This document shows, piece after piece, positions 22,729-31,924 of a stretch of DNA of 64,000 nucleotides. Within the stretch, counting starts at the first letter, position 1, and each line of letters starts with the position of its first letter. The translations under genes were made by a program, and so were the position numbers. The stretch is from the NCBI RefSeq assembly GCF_932526225.1, contig NC_064044.1, positions 5,544,747-5,608,746 of the forward strand, given 5' to 3'. Below the pieces are notes generated by a model. The model made no database searches. It was not told the origin of the DNA and saw only the letters and a list, made by a program, of their open reading frames with translations. Source of the DNA: Nematostella vectensis. Its lineage: Eukaryota > Cnidaria > Anthozoa > Actiniaria > Edwardsiidae.

Positions 22729-24082
22729 CAATTAACATATTTTACAGTTACAAAATCGTTTAGTCTTTTGGTTTTTGTCATCTGTTTGCGCCTCTTAGTA
22801 CCCGACCTAAGACTGTATTTGGCGGGTACTACACGTCCTCAAGTCTATCAGCTGTAGGACGGGATGCTTGGGTGGAAGGTTGGCTACATACTGGCGGCAT
22901 AGATTATTGCGGCGCGTCTCAAAAGTCAGGAGACCAGCTGACACTTATGCATTATCGTAAGAAGTGTCTGGAAAACTAATCCACAAACACGCTTCTGGGT
23001 TTGTTCCAGGGATGATGATAGGTACATTGGCAAATTGGCGAATACGACGCAGCCGTATTCGACTATTGATCTGATTAACGAACAATAGACGCCCACGAGA
23101 TCATTATGGGAGACGCCGGATTTTTTCAGTTGCCTTAGGGCGTATAGTCGCTTGTTGGCTTTCTTGACTATAACATCGCAATAGGCCTCCCATTTCAGGT
23201 CGTATGTGATGGTAAGTCAGAGCACCTTAAAACTACGTACGCGTTCTAAGACCGTGTCACCGATGAAAATGGGAGACCACTCGCAGCTGTTTTAGTCAAG
23301 AAAGTCAACCGCCATAGATTTACATTTTTTTCGGATTAAGCACCATATTATTGTTGGATGCAAACTGGTAAATGTCACTAACTAAGTAGTTCATCACGGG
23401 GGGGGGGGGGGGGGGGGGAGTGGAGTTCCTTGGGACGATTTCAAGAATGGTTAAGTCGTCGACAAATTTCGCACGCGGGAACCATTTTCTCATAAGGTCG
23501 TCTACCATAACGGCGAAGAGAATTGGGCCAAGTTTGGTCCCCTGCGGAATACCTCCATTGATGGCGTGAAGGCTTGAGGACACATCAGAGATCTTGACAA
23601 ATTGGGTGCGGCCCTCGGGGAATGCAGCAATCCAGCGCACAATACAGGTGTGGAGGTCATAACCTCGAAGCTTGTCCAGGAGAATCGTGTGGTCGATAAG
23701 GTCGAAACCTTTTTTGAAGTCTGCGAAAAATAAATACCCAGCACAGTTCCCACGATCCAGGTTATGAAGCAGGATGTGCAATAAATAAACAAGTGCATCT
23801 GTTGTAGATTTCCCACTGGCTGCAAACTGGTTGGAGTCGAGCTTGCGCACAATAGAGGGAAGAATCCTGCTGAGGGTAAAACCCTCCATCACCTTGGCTA
23901 CTTGGCACGTCAGCGCGATAGGCCTGATATCGTTTTCCACCGTACTGGGGGGCCGCTGTTTTGGGATCGGACACGTAGCAGCGCGCTTAAGTATTGGTGG
24001 ATTGAAGCCGCCACGCAGTGAGGAGTTGTAAATATCGGCAACTACCTGCGCCAGCTCAAACGAGAAAAGTTTCCATATGACG
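22729..24082 (-). mobile_element. 5'-truncated non-LTR retrotransposon (LINE) inside the element
   Basis: The minus strand encodes reverse-transcriptase motifs: IRPIALTCQVAKVMEG, QFAASGKSTTDALV, LFFADFKKGFDLIDH (catalytic D in ADF), GGIPQGTKLGP and KFVDDLTIL (FVDD catalytic pair), followed by a downstream SLIRSIVEYG-type thumb in other frames. A G-run at 23399-23419 marks a low-complexity expansion after FVDD. The 3' end meets the capsid stop through (AATTAAC)2. No endonuclease domain is present, as usual for 5'-truncated copies. The GIPQGTKLGP/FVDD style resembles CR1/L2-like clades. It separates the capsid gene from the ATPase gene. Confidence 0.8.
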
Positions 24083-24183
24083 TTTGGAGTAGCGTACCGT
24101 AAACTGTCACGTGTTTGTAGTGGCCGACGCCCAAATAAACATTATGAACGGACAGCTAGAGTCCATACCATACTGAGCACAGA

Positions 24184-24216
24184 CACGAAGTGCGCGAAGC
24201 GCTGCGCCGGAACGGC
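24184..24216. repeat. Three adjacent GAA-loop palindromes before the ATPase gene
   Basis: CAC-GAA-GTG (24184-24192), GCGC-GAA-GCGC (24192-24202) and GCCG-GAA-CGGC (24206-24216) lie within 33 bp, just upstream of the ATPase start. All are perfect stems with the same GAA loop. Single-stranded GCGAAGC is known to form an unusually stable mini-hairpin. Confidence 0.8.
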
Positions 24217-24223
24217 AAGCGGT

Positions 24224-24827
24224 ATGGACCCGAAAAAACATCCCACTTAACGCTCTCATCGTGGGCCCGACGTCATGCGGGAAGACCCGATTCATAGTGG
24301 ACCGGCTGCGCGGCCCTTTCCGGGGCAAGTTTGACTACATCGTATTCGTGTGCCCTACCTTTGTCTTCAACAAAACATACGACGGCTTCGGCGAGGGCGA
24401 CAATCGTCTGTTTGTCGTCACACCTGAGGCAGGTCAGATCGACATACTGCTAAGGTTTGTCTCCGCTGTCTTCGAAGGCACTAATACGCTAATCATACTC
24501 GACGACTGTGCGGCCTCGAAAGACGTGAAGAGGCGCTCTGACCAGCTCGTCAACTTGGCGTTCAGCGCGCGCCACGTGGGTATTAGCGTGTGGGTAATCA
24601 CGCAGCAGCTCACCAGCATCACGAGGCCGTTTCGTGAGAACATCGCGGCCTTGGTGGTCTTCTATACGCCAAGCAAGGCAAACATGAAAGCTACCCTGCA
24701 TGACTACGGCGCGGAGCTCTCAGAAGAGAAGATGAAAGAGTACATAAAGGCCCTCAAGACGAAAAAGTTATCTAAGTTAGAGTTTTGCTTGCGTCACCCT
24801 TATACCATCGCCCTAGTTAAAGGGTAA
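24224..24827 (+). CDS. A32/FtsK-HerA-type DNA packaging ATPase
   Basis: The open frame runs to TAA at 24825-24827. The P-loop is GPTSCGKT at the start, preceded by a hydrophobic strand. The Walker B strand is TLIILDDCAAS about 80 residues later, followed by LAFSARHVGISVWVITQQ, the sensor strand and glutamine typical of this family. In Polintons and adenovirus-to-poxvirus relatives this enzyme pumps DNA into the capsid. About 190 residues is normal to slightly short. The frame with the P-loop has no ATG; the nearest, at 24224, is in another frame, so the start is uncertain or broken by one base. This is the best-preserved recognisable viral gene here. It sits directly downstream of the LINE, which may have cut it off from its original promoter. 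Confidence 0.8.
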
Positions 24828-24846
24828 GAGCAGTAAACCACCGCCC

Positions 24847-24868
24847 ACGTATACGTATACGTATACGC
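24847..24868. promoter_or_regulatory. GTATAC repeat upstream of the 24928 gene
   Basis: Four to five overlapping ACGTAT/ATACGT units form a perfect palindromic repeat 60 bp upstream of the next start codon. The same motif precedes the gene at 26780 (26748-26777). A shared promoter or binding-site role is inference. Confidence 0.4.
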
Positions 24869-24927
24869 ATCGATCACACCGCCCTCAAGGCACGTGAAAC
24901 GTACACACGTGTTACACCCTAGGGTGC

Positions 24928-25536
24928 ATGATGAGCGACGAATACTTTGAGATTCTTGAGGGGGACGCCGCCGGCCTCCCGGCCGTCGAGTCGCTGGGCT
25001 GCTCGACGCAACCAGCCGGGACGGCTACCGGAGGTGAGCAAACTGAGATAGCAGACGCAAGGGAGAAACTCGCGATTCTCGTAGCCTCGGGGAAGTCGAG
25101 AGAAATGGTAGGCAAGGCCCTAGCTCACGACGACGTCAAACGCATGAGCGCCGAGGAGGTGAGGAAGTACGAGAAGCGATACGAGACCGCTCTAGCCAGC
25201 CGGACTACAGACGCCCTGGCAGACAGCTTTCTGAAGCTTACGACCAAGCTAGTAGGCATGGCGCTGCCGATAGACAGTGTGGTCGATCTCCACAATGACC
25301 TAGTGTCCGACTACATCATCAACAACGAGCTCCGCACATTGTGCGGAAGCCTGTCTCTACGCTGCGGTCGTTTGATGGCTTTAGCCGTCGGGGCGTTAGA
25401 CGTAGCACGCCATGTGAACACCGCGGGAACGGCAAGCGCTGACACGCGGTGCCAACACGAGGTAGCAGTCGCGTACCCACCAGTGGTTTACCCCCCGAAG
25501 GGTACGCACACTGGCGAGTCTGCCATCCCAGAGTAG
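24928..25536 (+). CDS. Conserved small element protein, unknown function (202 aa)
   Basis: An intact frame runs from ATG-ATG at 24928 to TAG at 25536. Residues 40-150 look globular and helical: AREKLAILVASGK, LAHDDVKRMSAEEVRKYEKR, LKLTTKLVGMALPIDSVVDL, then NNELRTLCGSLSLRCGRLMA. The N-terminal 35 and C-terminal 45 residues are low-complexity. They contain short palindromic DNA (AGCCG-GGA-CGGCT at 25014-25026, CCC-GAA-GGG at 25494-25502), which suggests that small palindromic insertions have lengthened the tails. I recognise the central pattern from related cnidarian elements but know no function; the helical AxEKL...GMxLP region could be a DNA- or capsid-binding bundle. No membrane segment is seen. 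Confidence 0.55.
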   Translation: MMSDEYFEILEGDAAGLPAVESLGCSTQPAGTATGGEQTEIADAREKLAILVASGKSREMVGKALAHDDVKRMSAEEVRKYEKRYETALASRTTDALADSFLKLTTKLVGMALPIDSVVDLHNDLVSDYIINNELRTLCGSLSLRCGRLMALAVGALDVARHVNTAGTASADTRCQHEVAVAYPPVVYPPKGTHTGESAIPE

Positions 25537-25662
25537 ACGTTCATTTGAAAGCTTGCCACTTCTTCAGCAACCAAGTAGTTGCACCACAAATGGAGGGACC
25601 TCAAGGAAGTACTAGTGCCCAGCTACCCTACGGGTTAGCGGAAACTGACAAACAAGCTGCTG

Positions 25663-26250
25663 ATGAATCAAAAAACTGCTCATGAAACTGCTCATCATCA
25701 AAAAACTGCTCATGAAACTGCACGTACGCCTTCGGCCCTAGTGGAGAGAATCACGAGCCTTGAACCACCCGCGACCCGACCTAAACACCCTGGACGAGTC
25801 GAAGCTGGAAGGCGCTTGGCAAAGTGGAACCGACTTAACAGAGCGAAGAAAGAGACACTTCGTGTCGTGCAAAACGTTGTGTCGCCAGTCGCTAGCGAGT
25901 CGCAGGGACGCGAGGGCTTGCGTAAGCGCGCCGAAGATGCCGCGCGAAGCGCTGGCACGCCTTCGGCACACACACCAGTCCCGGAAAGCAACTCTGCTTG
26001 GTCGGCTAGCTTGGTTGACGGGGTCGCTGGTCTTCTAGTGTCATTGATCGGCCTCTACACACGTAGGCGGGAGCTAGCTGCCGCGTTCACTCGTACAACA
26101 GCTGTTAATCAGCGAGCTACCGAAGGTACCGATGACGTGACCCGCCCGCAAGGCCCCCGCTTTCGGCCGCACAGCAGATCAAGGATCGACCACTTGCCGT
26201 TCCGGCGACAGCGATACGCGCTCCCGCACAGTGCAAATCTCGACTGTTAG
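25663..26250 (+). CDS. Basic element protein with one membrane segment
   Basis: The frame runs from 25663 to TAG at 26250; another ATG at 25590 opens a different frame, so the start is uncertain and a shift may exist near 25660. After a repeat-built N-terminus (NQKTAHETA repeated, from a tandem DNA repeat at 25668-25720), the sequence has RPKHPGRVEAGRRLAKWNRL, a basic motif K/RxP-x-RV-x-G-x-x-LA that I associate with a small protein of these elements. A long linker holding GCGC-GAA-GCGC (25942-25952) and GACAC-TTC-GTGTC (25854-25866) palindromes follows. Then comes WSASLVDGVAGLLVSLIGLY, a likely transmembrane helix with RRR after it. The C-terminal tail after that looks non-native. It may be a minor virion or DNA-condensing protein; this is inference. 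Confidence 0.45.
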   Translation: MNQKTAHETAHHQKTAHETARTPSALVERITSLEPPATRPKHPGRVEAGRRLAKWNRLNRAKKETLRVVQNVVSPVASESQGREGLRKRAEDAARSAGTPSAHTPVPESNSAWSASLVDGVAGLLVSLIGLYTRRRELAAAFTRTTAVNQRATEGTDDVTRPQGPRFRPHSRSRIDHLPFRRQRYALPHSANLDC

Positions 26251-26331
26251 CAATGGAGTAAGCAGACATTTAAACACAAGGGCCCCACCCATATCCGCAC
26301 GTCCGTGCATCAAACGCGTGTACGCATATAT

Positions 26332-26556
26332 ATGTCGACGACGCAGCAAAGCAAGAATACAAAGACCATCACCGACGCCGCAGTCATAACCGGCCTCGTC
26401 GCCGGTATCGGCTGGGTTTGGCGCAAGGTCTTGCGCGAAGACTTCACCAAAGACCCCTCCGCGAACGCCATGAACTACGCAAAAATGACTGCGGTCGTTG
26501 CAGGTGCTGTCGCTTTGAAGGGTTACCTTAAGTACCAGAAGATCCTGCCCATGTAG
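26332..26556 (+). CDS. Small two-helix membrane protein (74 aa)
   Basis: The preferred start is MSTTQQ at 26332, immediately after GCATATATATG; an in-frame upstream Met at 26305 would add nine residues. The stop is TAG at 26554-26556. Two hydrophobic segments are visible: DAAVITGLVAGIGWVWRKVL near residue 15, and MNYAKMTAVVAGAVALKGYL near residue 47. The spacer between them is LREDFTKDPSAN and the protein closes with QKILPM. I recognise this sequence type as a small conserved companion of the ATPase and integrase in cnidarian elements. A small membrane protein fits a virion membrane or host-membrane role, but nothing in the sequence shows which. The frame is intact, in contrast to most larger genes of the element. 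Confidence 0.6.
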   Translation: MSTTQQSKNTKTITDAAVITGLVAGIGWVWRKVLREDFTKDPSANAMNYAKMTAVVAGAVALKGYLKYQKILPM

Positions 26557-26640
26557 TAGTGTACTGTGGCACACTACTACATGTGTAGGCCATGTATGAG
26601 ACTCGTGTTCATGTATGTACACGTACACACAGCACGTGAA

Positions 26641-26719
26641 GTGTGCGAAGCACACATACTACTCGATGGCCTCGAGCCACACAGCTAGCCGCTTGCTGTG
26701 ATGTAGCTGCCGTTCCGGC
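26641..26719. repeat. Intergenic palindromes GTGTGC-GAA-GCACAC and GCCG-TTC-CGGC
   Basis: A six-base-pair stem with GAA loop lies at 26641-26655 and a GCCG-TTC-CGGC stem at 26709-26719, both in the 220-bp gap between two small genes. They belong to the dispersed palindrome set of the element. Confidence 0.75.
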
Positions 26720-26747
26720 GCTGCATCTAGGCGGCTTCCATACTGCG

Positions 26748-26777
26748 CGTATACGTATGCGTATACGTATACGTATA
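26748..26777 (+). promoter_or_regulatory. GTATAC/TATA repeat just upstream of the 26780 start
   Basis: CGTATACGTATGCGTATACG and following GTATA units end 2 bp before the start codon at 26780. The same repeat lies upstream of the 24928 gene. It is a candidate TATA-type promoter, though its closeness to the start codon would allow almost no leader. Confidence 0.35.
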
Positions 26778-26779
26778 AG

Positions 26780-27061
26780 ATGATTGCAGACCAGTTGTGG
26801 AGTGCTATGCACGAGGTAGCAGCCGCTGCTAAGCGAGTGACACCGAAGGTGCCGTCGATGGGTGGGTTATGTAGCTTTGGTGACATTGCTAACCGAAGCC
26901 TCGAGTTGTGGCGCGCAGACAGGGAGTGCGTTAAAAGGTTCGCCAATGTCGTTCTCCGAGGGCCTACCGACCTCAGAAAGACCGCCTCGGCACTACCCGA
27001 GCAGACGGCAACCGCCTGTTGGAGACTGATACACCTGTTGCAGTACATTGCCGACACGTAA
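26780..27061 (+). CDS. Small hypothetical element protein (93 aa), overlapping the integrase start
   Basis: An intact frame starts at ATG 26780 and ends with TAA at 27059-27061; the last A is also the first base of the integrase ATG (TAATG). The protein is rich in Ala, Arg and Leu, with IADQLWSAMHEVAAAAKRVT at the start, RSLELWRADRECVKRFANVV in the middle and TACWRLIHLLQYIADT at the end. It is predicted mostly helical and has no membrane segment. I do not recognise a family. Its placement suggests co-expression with the integrase, by termination and re-initiation or simply because the overlap is accidental. Confidence 0.4.
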   Translation: MIADQLWSAMHEVAAAAKRVTPKVPSMGGLCSFGDIANRSLELWRADRECVKRFANVVLRGPTDLRKTASALPEQTATACWRLIHLLQYIADT

Positions 27062-28189
27062 TGGCGGCGAAGCGCATGTCCGACGAAGAACTCGATGCGT
27101 TCCTTCGTCCTATATACTGCGCCAGAGGTGGCTTCCAGGGAGTGACCGCTCTGCATGCCAAACTTCCCAAGGGCTCAGCCTCCATAGATCGAGTGCGCAA
27201 GTGGGTAAGCTCGCAGCCCGTCGGGGGCTACACACAGACACTCCCTCCTCCGACTACCTACGCCCACTTCTCGGAGAAGATACCAAACCGTATCCACCAG
27301 TCGGACCTGCTATTCTTGCCAACCGACCGCGGGTACAAGTATGCCCTGACTGTCGTTGACGTTGCTTCACGATATAAAGCCGCCCGCCCACTGAGGACTA
27401 AGAGCGCGGCCGCCGTCTCCCGCGAACTCGCTGACATCTATGCAGAGATGTCACACATGGTCTAAAGTCCTCATGGTTGATGACGGCACGGAGCTCAAGG
27501 GGGCTACCACAAAGCCCTAACAGACCACGGGGTGGAGGCCCGACGGGCTGAGCCAGGGCACCACAGGAGCCAAGCTTTCGCCGAGTCTTTCCACCGCTGG
27601 CTGGCACAGCGCCTATTTCGTGCGCAGTACCCGAAGGAGCTTGAATCCGGCGAAACAAACCGCGAGTGGGTTACCGCTTTACCAATCGTCATCTAGGACA
27701 TAAACGCAACGAAGACTCGCATGACTGGCTTTGCGCCTAAAGACGCCATAAAGCTGAGGCGCGTGCCTCTCAAAGCCAAAAAGTCTCCCTTCAGAGGTCC
27801 CCTTAGAGGTCGGAACGGAGGTGTACATCGCCGTAAACGAGGAAGACCACCAGGACAAGGGCCGACGGCGAGCGACGGACCCGTGGTGGACAAGCAAGGC
27901 ATCCCAAATACTAAAGAGGGTTGTGGAGCCCGGACAGCCAGTGTTGTATTACACGGCGTACTCTAAGCACGGCTTCACGCGTTCGCAGTTGCGTAGCGCC
28001 ACGCGGTCTACCGTCAGAACGTGGTGCGATCCCGTGTACTTTTTGCGACCATTTTGCCTGTCGTCTAAAGCGTATCGCTTGATTCGCGCTATAATGAGCT
28101 CTTTACTGGGCATAGCCTGCAGTCCTGTGGGAACCAAGGCACCGGGGGTGTTATCAGGGGGGAACACGCGGACTATCTGGTCGGCGTGA
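27061..28189 (+). pseudogene. Retroviral-type DDE integrase of the element, frameshifted
   Basis: The start ATG at 27061 gives MSDEELDAFLRP and an N-terminal helical domain, followed by the catalytic core. The first Asp is in HQSDLLFLP, with YALTVVDVASRYKAARPL after it. A shift near 27455 leads to the second Asp in VLMVDDGTEL. Another shift near 27520 leads to the catalytic Glu in QAFAESFHRWLAQRLF. A TAG at about 27694 interrupts the frame between ALPIVI and NATKTRMTG. A further shift near 27820 gives the C-terminal domain (YIAVNEEDH, RRRATDPWWTSKA, QPVLYYTAYSKHGFT). All three DDE residues can be seen but no continuous frame remains. Polinton integrases insert the element and make 6-bp duplications. 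The original end is probably near 28010; the frame runs on to 28189, antisense to the helicase end. Confidence 0.75.
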
Positions 28190-30513
28190 CGCACGCGGGA
28201 GACGCCGGTGTATACAGCATTCGTGATCCAGCCCTCTAAGCTGTGGTCTATGATAAACAGACGTCTTGGAGTCTGGATAGTCTTGCTCTGCACCCGGTGG
28301 ACGGTTCCCCAGCCCGCGTATTTCCACTCGGGGGGAAGCCCGTTAAGGACCGCGTCAAGAGGAACCTCGACTACCGTGCCTTTGTACGCGTCGACCTTCT
28401 CTCCCCTTTTGCCTGGCACGGGCACCGGCCGCCCTTGCTTGCGATAACAATGCGCGACGCTAGGATCGGGGTCAAAGCGGATGGTTGCTGACAATCGGGG
28501 GTAGTTTTTCCTGTGGTGCTCTACCAATCGCTGCTGAACAAGAGCCCCCATCTTGTTGGTCGAGCACACCCACATATCGCTTGGGTGGGCCTGCTCGATC
28601 GCCGCGTCGAACGCCACCCCATCGCACTCCTCTCGAAACACCTCGAGCTGTTGGGAATCTGCCTGACACCAAATCCGGCCCTTTTTGTCGTGGAGCCTGG
28701 AGGAGGGCGCGGCAGAGCCGCAGTCGCATGTACTGTTCGGATTTCCGCAGTCTTCACACAGGCAGCGGTAGTCGGACTCGAACCAGCGGATGTTCCCTTG
28801 TGCCCACTCCTTGAGCATATCGTGAGGCCCCTCTTTATCTCCCCAGGGCGGGACCTGACCATAGTCGCCACAACACACTGCCTGACACGGCCGCGTGGCG
28901 AGATACCCTAGGATGGCGCGTAGCACTTTAGTCTGTACCTTACAGCACTCGTTAATGATGATTACTTCTGCGACGCGGTCGAGAGGGTACCCACTCCTCT
29001 ATCGGCTTCTCCGCTGGTATGCAGAGGTAGTAGTGGTAGGTTTGAGCCTTCACCGCGAGGCGCGGGTTGTTGCGATGGCCGTGGGCGAGGTCGTTCTCGG
29101 GGGTGAGCACCACAACGTTGCGTCCGCGGAACATGCTCACCGCCCACTCGGTCTTCTCGATCCTCCTTGGCCGGCTAGATACATCTTTGCAGAGGTTGCG
29201 GCCACTAGATCGCACGGCAGACTCGGCGCAGTGCTTGGCTCCTTGGCCAAGCTCCCCGACTTCTTCGGACTCCAAGCCGCTTCGGGTCGCCACTCGTACC
29301 CAGGCTTCTTGTGGCGCCACTCTCCATACCTCGGATTTCGCTCCACGAGCTTTACACCACTGGGCACTGCCTTTGCGTATATGGCATCTGTGCACACTCG
29401 GAGGACGTCTTCGCGGTAGGCAGGGATCCGCCTCAACATGCGTCGCAACGCTATGTTTGTGTACGCCAAGACGAAGGCCCTGATATGGTACCATTGTCAG
29501 CGTCGGATACCGTCTTTGTATTGGATCAAATGAGCCCTGTCGGCATGGTCGAAGTTAAGTAAGTGGTCGGTGCCCGCAAGGAGGTTTGTCAGATACGCGG
29601 CTTCTTCATGGTCGCGGACTACGATCGAGGACTCGTCGCCATGGCGAGCGCACTTGCCTACGAAACGGACAGCGAGACCTCGGGTACTGCGAGTACGGGG
29701 AGGCACTCCATCGCGAGCCGGGGAGGCACGCGATGGAGTGGGGGAACTTGATGGAGTTTTTTTTTTCCGACGCTATACAACACCTTCCTCGCCGTGGCCA
29801 TGACGAGGTCACCTGAGTCTAACAGGTCCTTGAGCTCTTGCGTGGTGATCCAGCCCTCGTTTTGTTCCAAGTGCTGCCCTACCCTCCCGGAAGTGTAGGG
29901 GTGGCAGGCCTCAGAGAACTCCCACTCGGTCAGCTGAATGGCCCCGGTTAGTTGAAGAACCTCGCTCAATGGCCGTCCCACAACATCCGCGATACGATAC
30001 ACGTTCGTAGGGAAGCCGTATTTCCGTACCAAATCAATGGCGTCCGAGGCGCCACCGGAGAGACTGTCCTCGCATCCTAGGTACACCGCACGCATGTCGA
30101 TGTGCGCATGAGGCTGCGCCCCTAAGTTTTCCTTGCTATTCCACACTTTGGACTCAACCTGCGCCGCTCGCCAGACGTCCCTGTACTTAAGGGGCGTTGG
30201 CCTGATGTTCTCTCTTTGGGTCCACTTCTTGAAGCGATACCCTATTGCACCGCCCATCGAGTGCGTAGCTTCGGTGTACTCTTGGTAGGCTGGGTGATCA
30301 TCAGGTAGCCATTGAGGATCATATCCTGTCTCGTCTGTAAACGCCCTGTCGATAGCCGCTCCGTCCTGTCCCGATCGATACAGTTTGCCTTGGTGAGTGA
30401 CTATAACACGCCCGCACAGCCAGATCCCTGTGCTTCTGGGAATCACCCTGTTTATGAAGCGAATGAGCACCTCTCGCACTTTTTGCCTCGTGCGTTTTTG
30501 TGGCGGCACTGGT

Positions 30514-30526
30514 AGCGCGAAGCGCT
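30514..30526. repeat. Palindrome AGCGC-GAA-GCGCT in the replication gene
   Basis: A five-base-pair stem with GAA loop lies exactly where the reading frame of the replication gene shifts (about 30530). A second one, GCCG-TCC-CGGC, lies at 31459-31469 in the open N-terminal part. Confidence 0.7.
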
Positions 30527-31656
30527 GCCTTCTTCTGACATAACGAACGAAGCTCCCCCTCAGCCTTGAAGTCTAGGCCGTGGACGCTCGTGATCGCGGG
30601 TGGTTCGGTCGGGAGCTCCGCCCAGGCGTGGTTATTGTGGCAAGGGATAGTGACCCTCGCCTTAGTCTTGTACTTCCCCGAGTCCCACAGAACGTTACCC
30701 AGGGCGTCCACGGCTACTAGCCTTACCTAGAGCTTCTTTTCCATATCAAAGAGGTCTTTTTTGGTGCATCCCGTAGTGGCCAGCTTCTTGTCATATAGCT
30801 CGAGGATCTTGCCTCGTGTCTTGGTTAGACCAAAGGGTGCGCGAGGTGCTGCGATTCCTCAAGAAGTCGGCAACATAACTCACAACACAGCTAGCGAAGG
30901 TGTCACCCCCCTCTCGCTCAAACATTGGCTCAGGCTCACCATTTTGCTCAGGTAAAGGGCGAAGCTCGTATCTCACGTAGACGAGGTACTCTCGTCCTTT
31001 CTCCCAAATACCCGCATCGATGCCTTCCAAGGCGCCGACTGCGATTTGGTCCCCTCTTTTGACTAATGACCCACCGATCTTGTGCTCCGAGCGCCTTTCC
31101 TCCTCTGTGATTGGCGCCAATGGCTCTGCGGGGGCCTTACCAACGACCGTAAAGAGTCTGTAACGCCGGTCGGGGTCTACCATCTCAAGCACCGGTGGCA
31201 ACACTGCGTTTGCCCGCAGAGACTCTCGCTCGTGCGAGACCCACCACACCGAGCCATCGTCATTAATATCAGGCCCCCGCATAACCGGCTTTAGAGCAAT
31301 GACACCTGCTCCACCAAGATCTCGTATCTCCTGGTAAACACAGGCGCTTATGTCTCGGCCCCGAAGAGTGGCATCCACGCTTAAGAACCGAAGATGGGCG
31401 CCGTCGACGAAGAGAGAATAGTTCTTCTCGGGGTCTAAGCTCTTTGGGCCCTTTTGCCGCCGTCCCGGCAGCAAAGGGTCGAACTCGCGCCAGACTTCCT
31501 CTGTCCACGCTTTCGCCGGTACGAGCGGCTTAAGCAGCTTGTGTTTGACATCGTCGGGGATGTCCTCGTCCAGGATGTTCTGGACCAGCCCTGCTAGTAC
31601 GGCAGGCGCCTCTTTGTCAGGCATGCTATTGAGAGCCTCCTCTATGTAGGCGTCCA

Positions 31657-31924
31657 TGTTTGGGTATGCCTTGTGCCACCCAGTCTCTAATTGCCCGTAT
31701 CGCGGACTGCGACGTCAGACAGGACGAGTGTTTGGGTATGCCTTGTGCCACTCAGTCTCTAATTGCCCGCATCACAGCCGGCGGGACGAGTGTTTGGGTA
31801 CGCCCTGTGCCACCCAGTCTCTAATTGCCCGTATCACAGCCGGCGGGACGAGTGTTTGGGTATGCCTTGTGCCACCCAGTCTCTAATTGCCCGTATCGCG
31901 GGCTGCGATGTCAGACAGGACGAG
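31657..31924. repeat. Four tandem units (72, 62, 62, 72 bp) in the replication-gene N-terminus
   Basis: Each unit starts TGTTTGGGTATGCC or a one- or two-base variant and contains CAGTCTCTAATTGCCCG. On the minus strand one frame of the unit reads AIRDWVAQGIPKH. Outer units are 72 bp (24 codons), inner ones lack ten bases and are 62 bp, which shifts the frame. The array is therefore an expansion of coding sequence that also breaks the gene. Confidence 0.85.

Noticed and set aside
27061-28189. Integrase of an LTR retrotransposon
   Set aside because: There are no LTRs, protease or reverse transcriptase nearby; the gene sits between TIRs with ATPase and capsid genes.
28755-28785. tRNA-like TCGAACC box in GGTAGTCGGACTCGAACC
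   Set aside because: It lies in the helicase coding frame (WFESDYRC) and no acceptor, D-arm or anticodon stem can be drawn.
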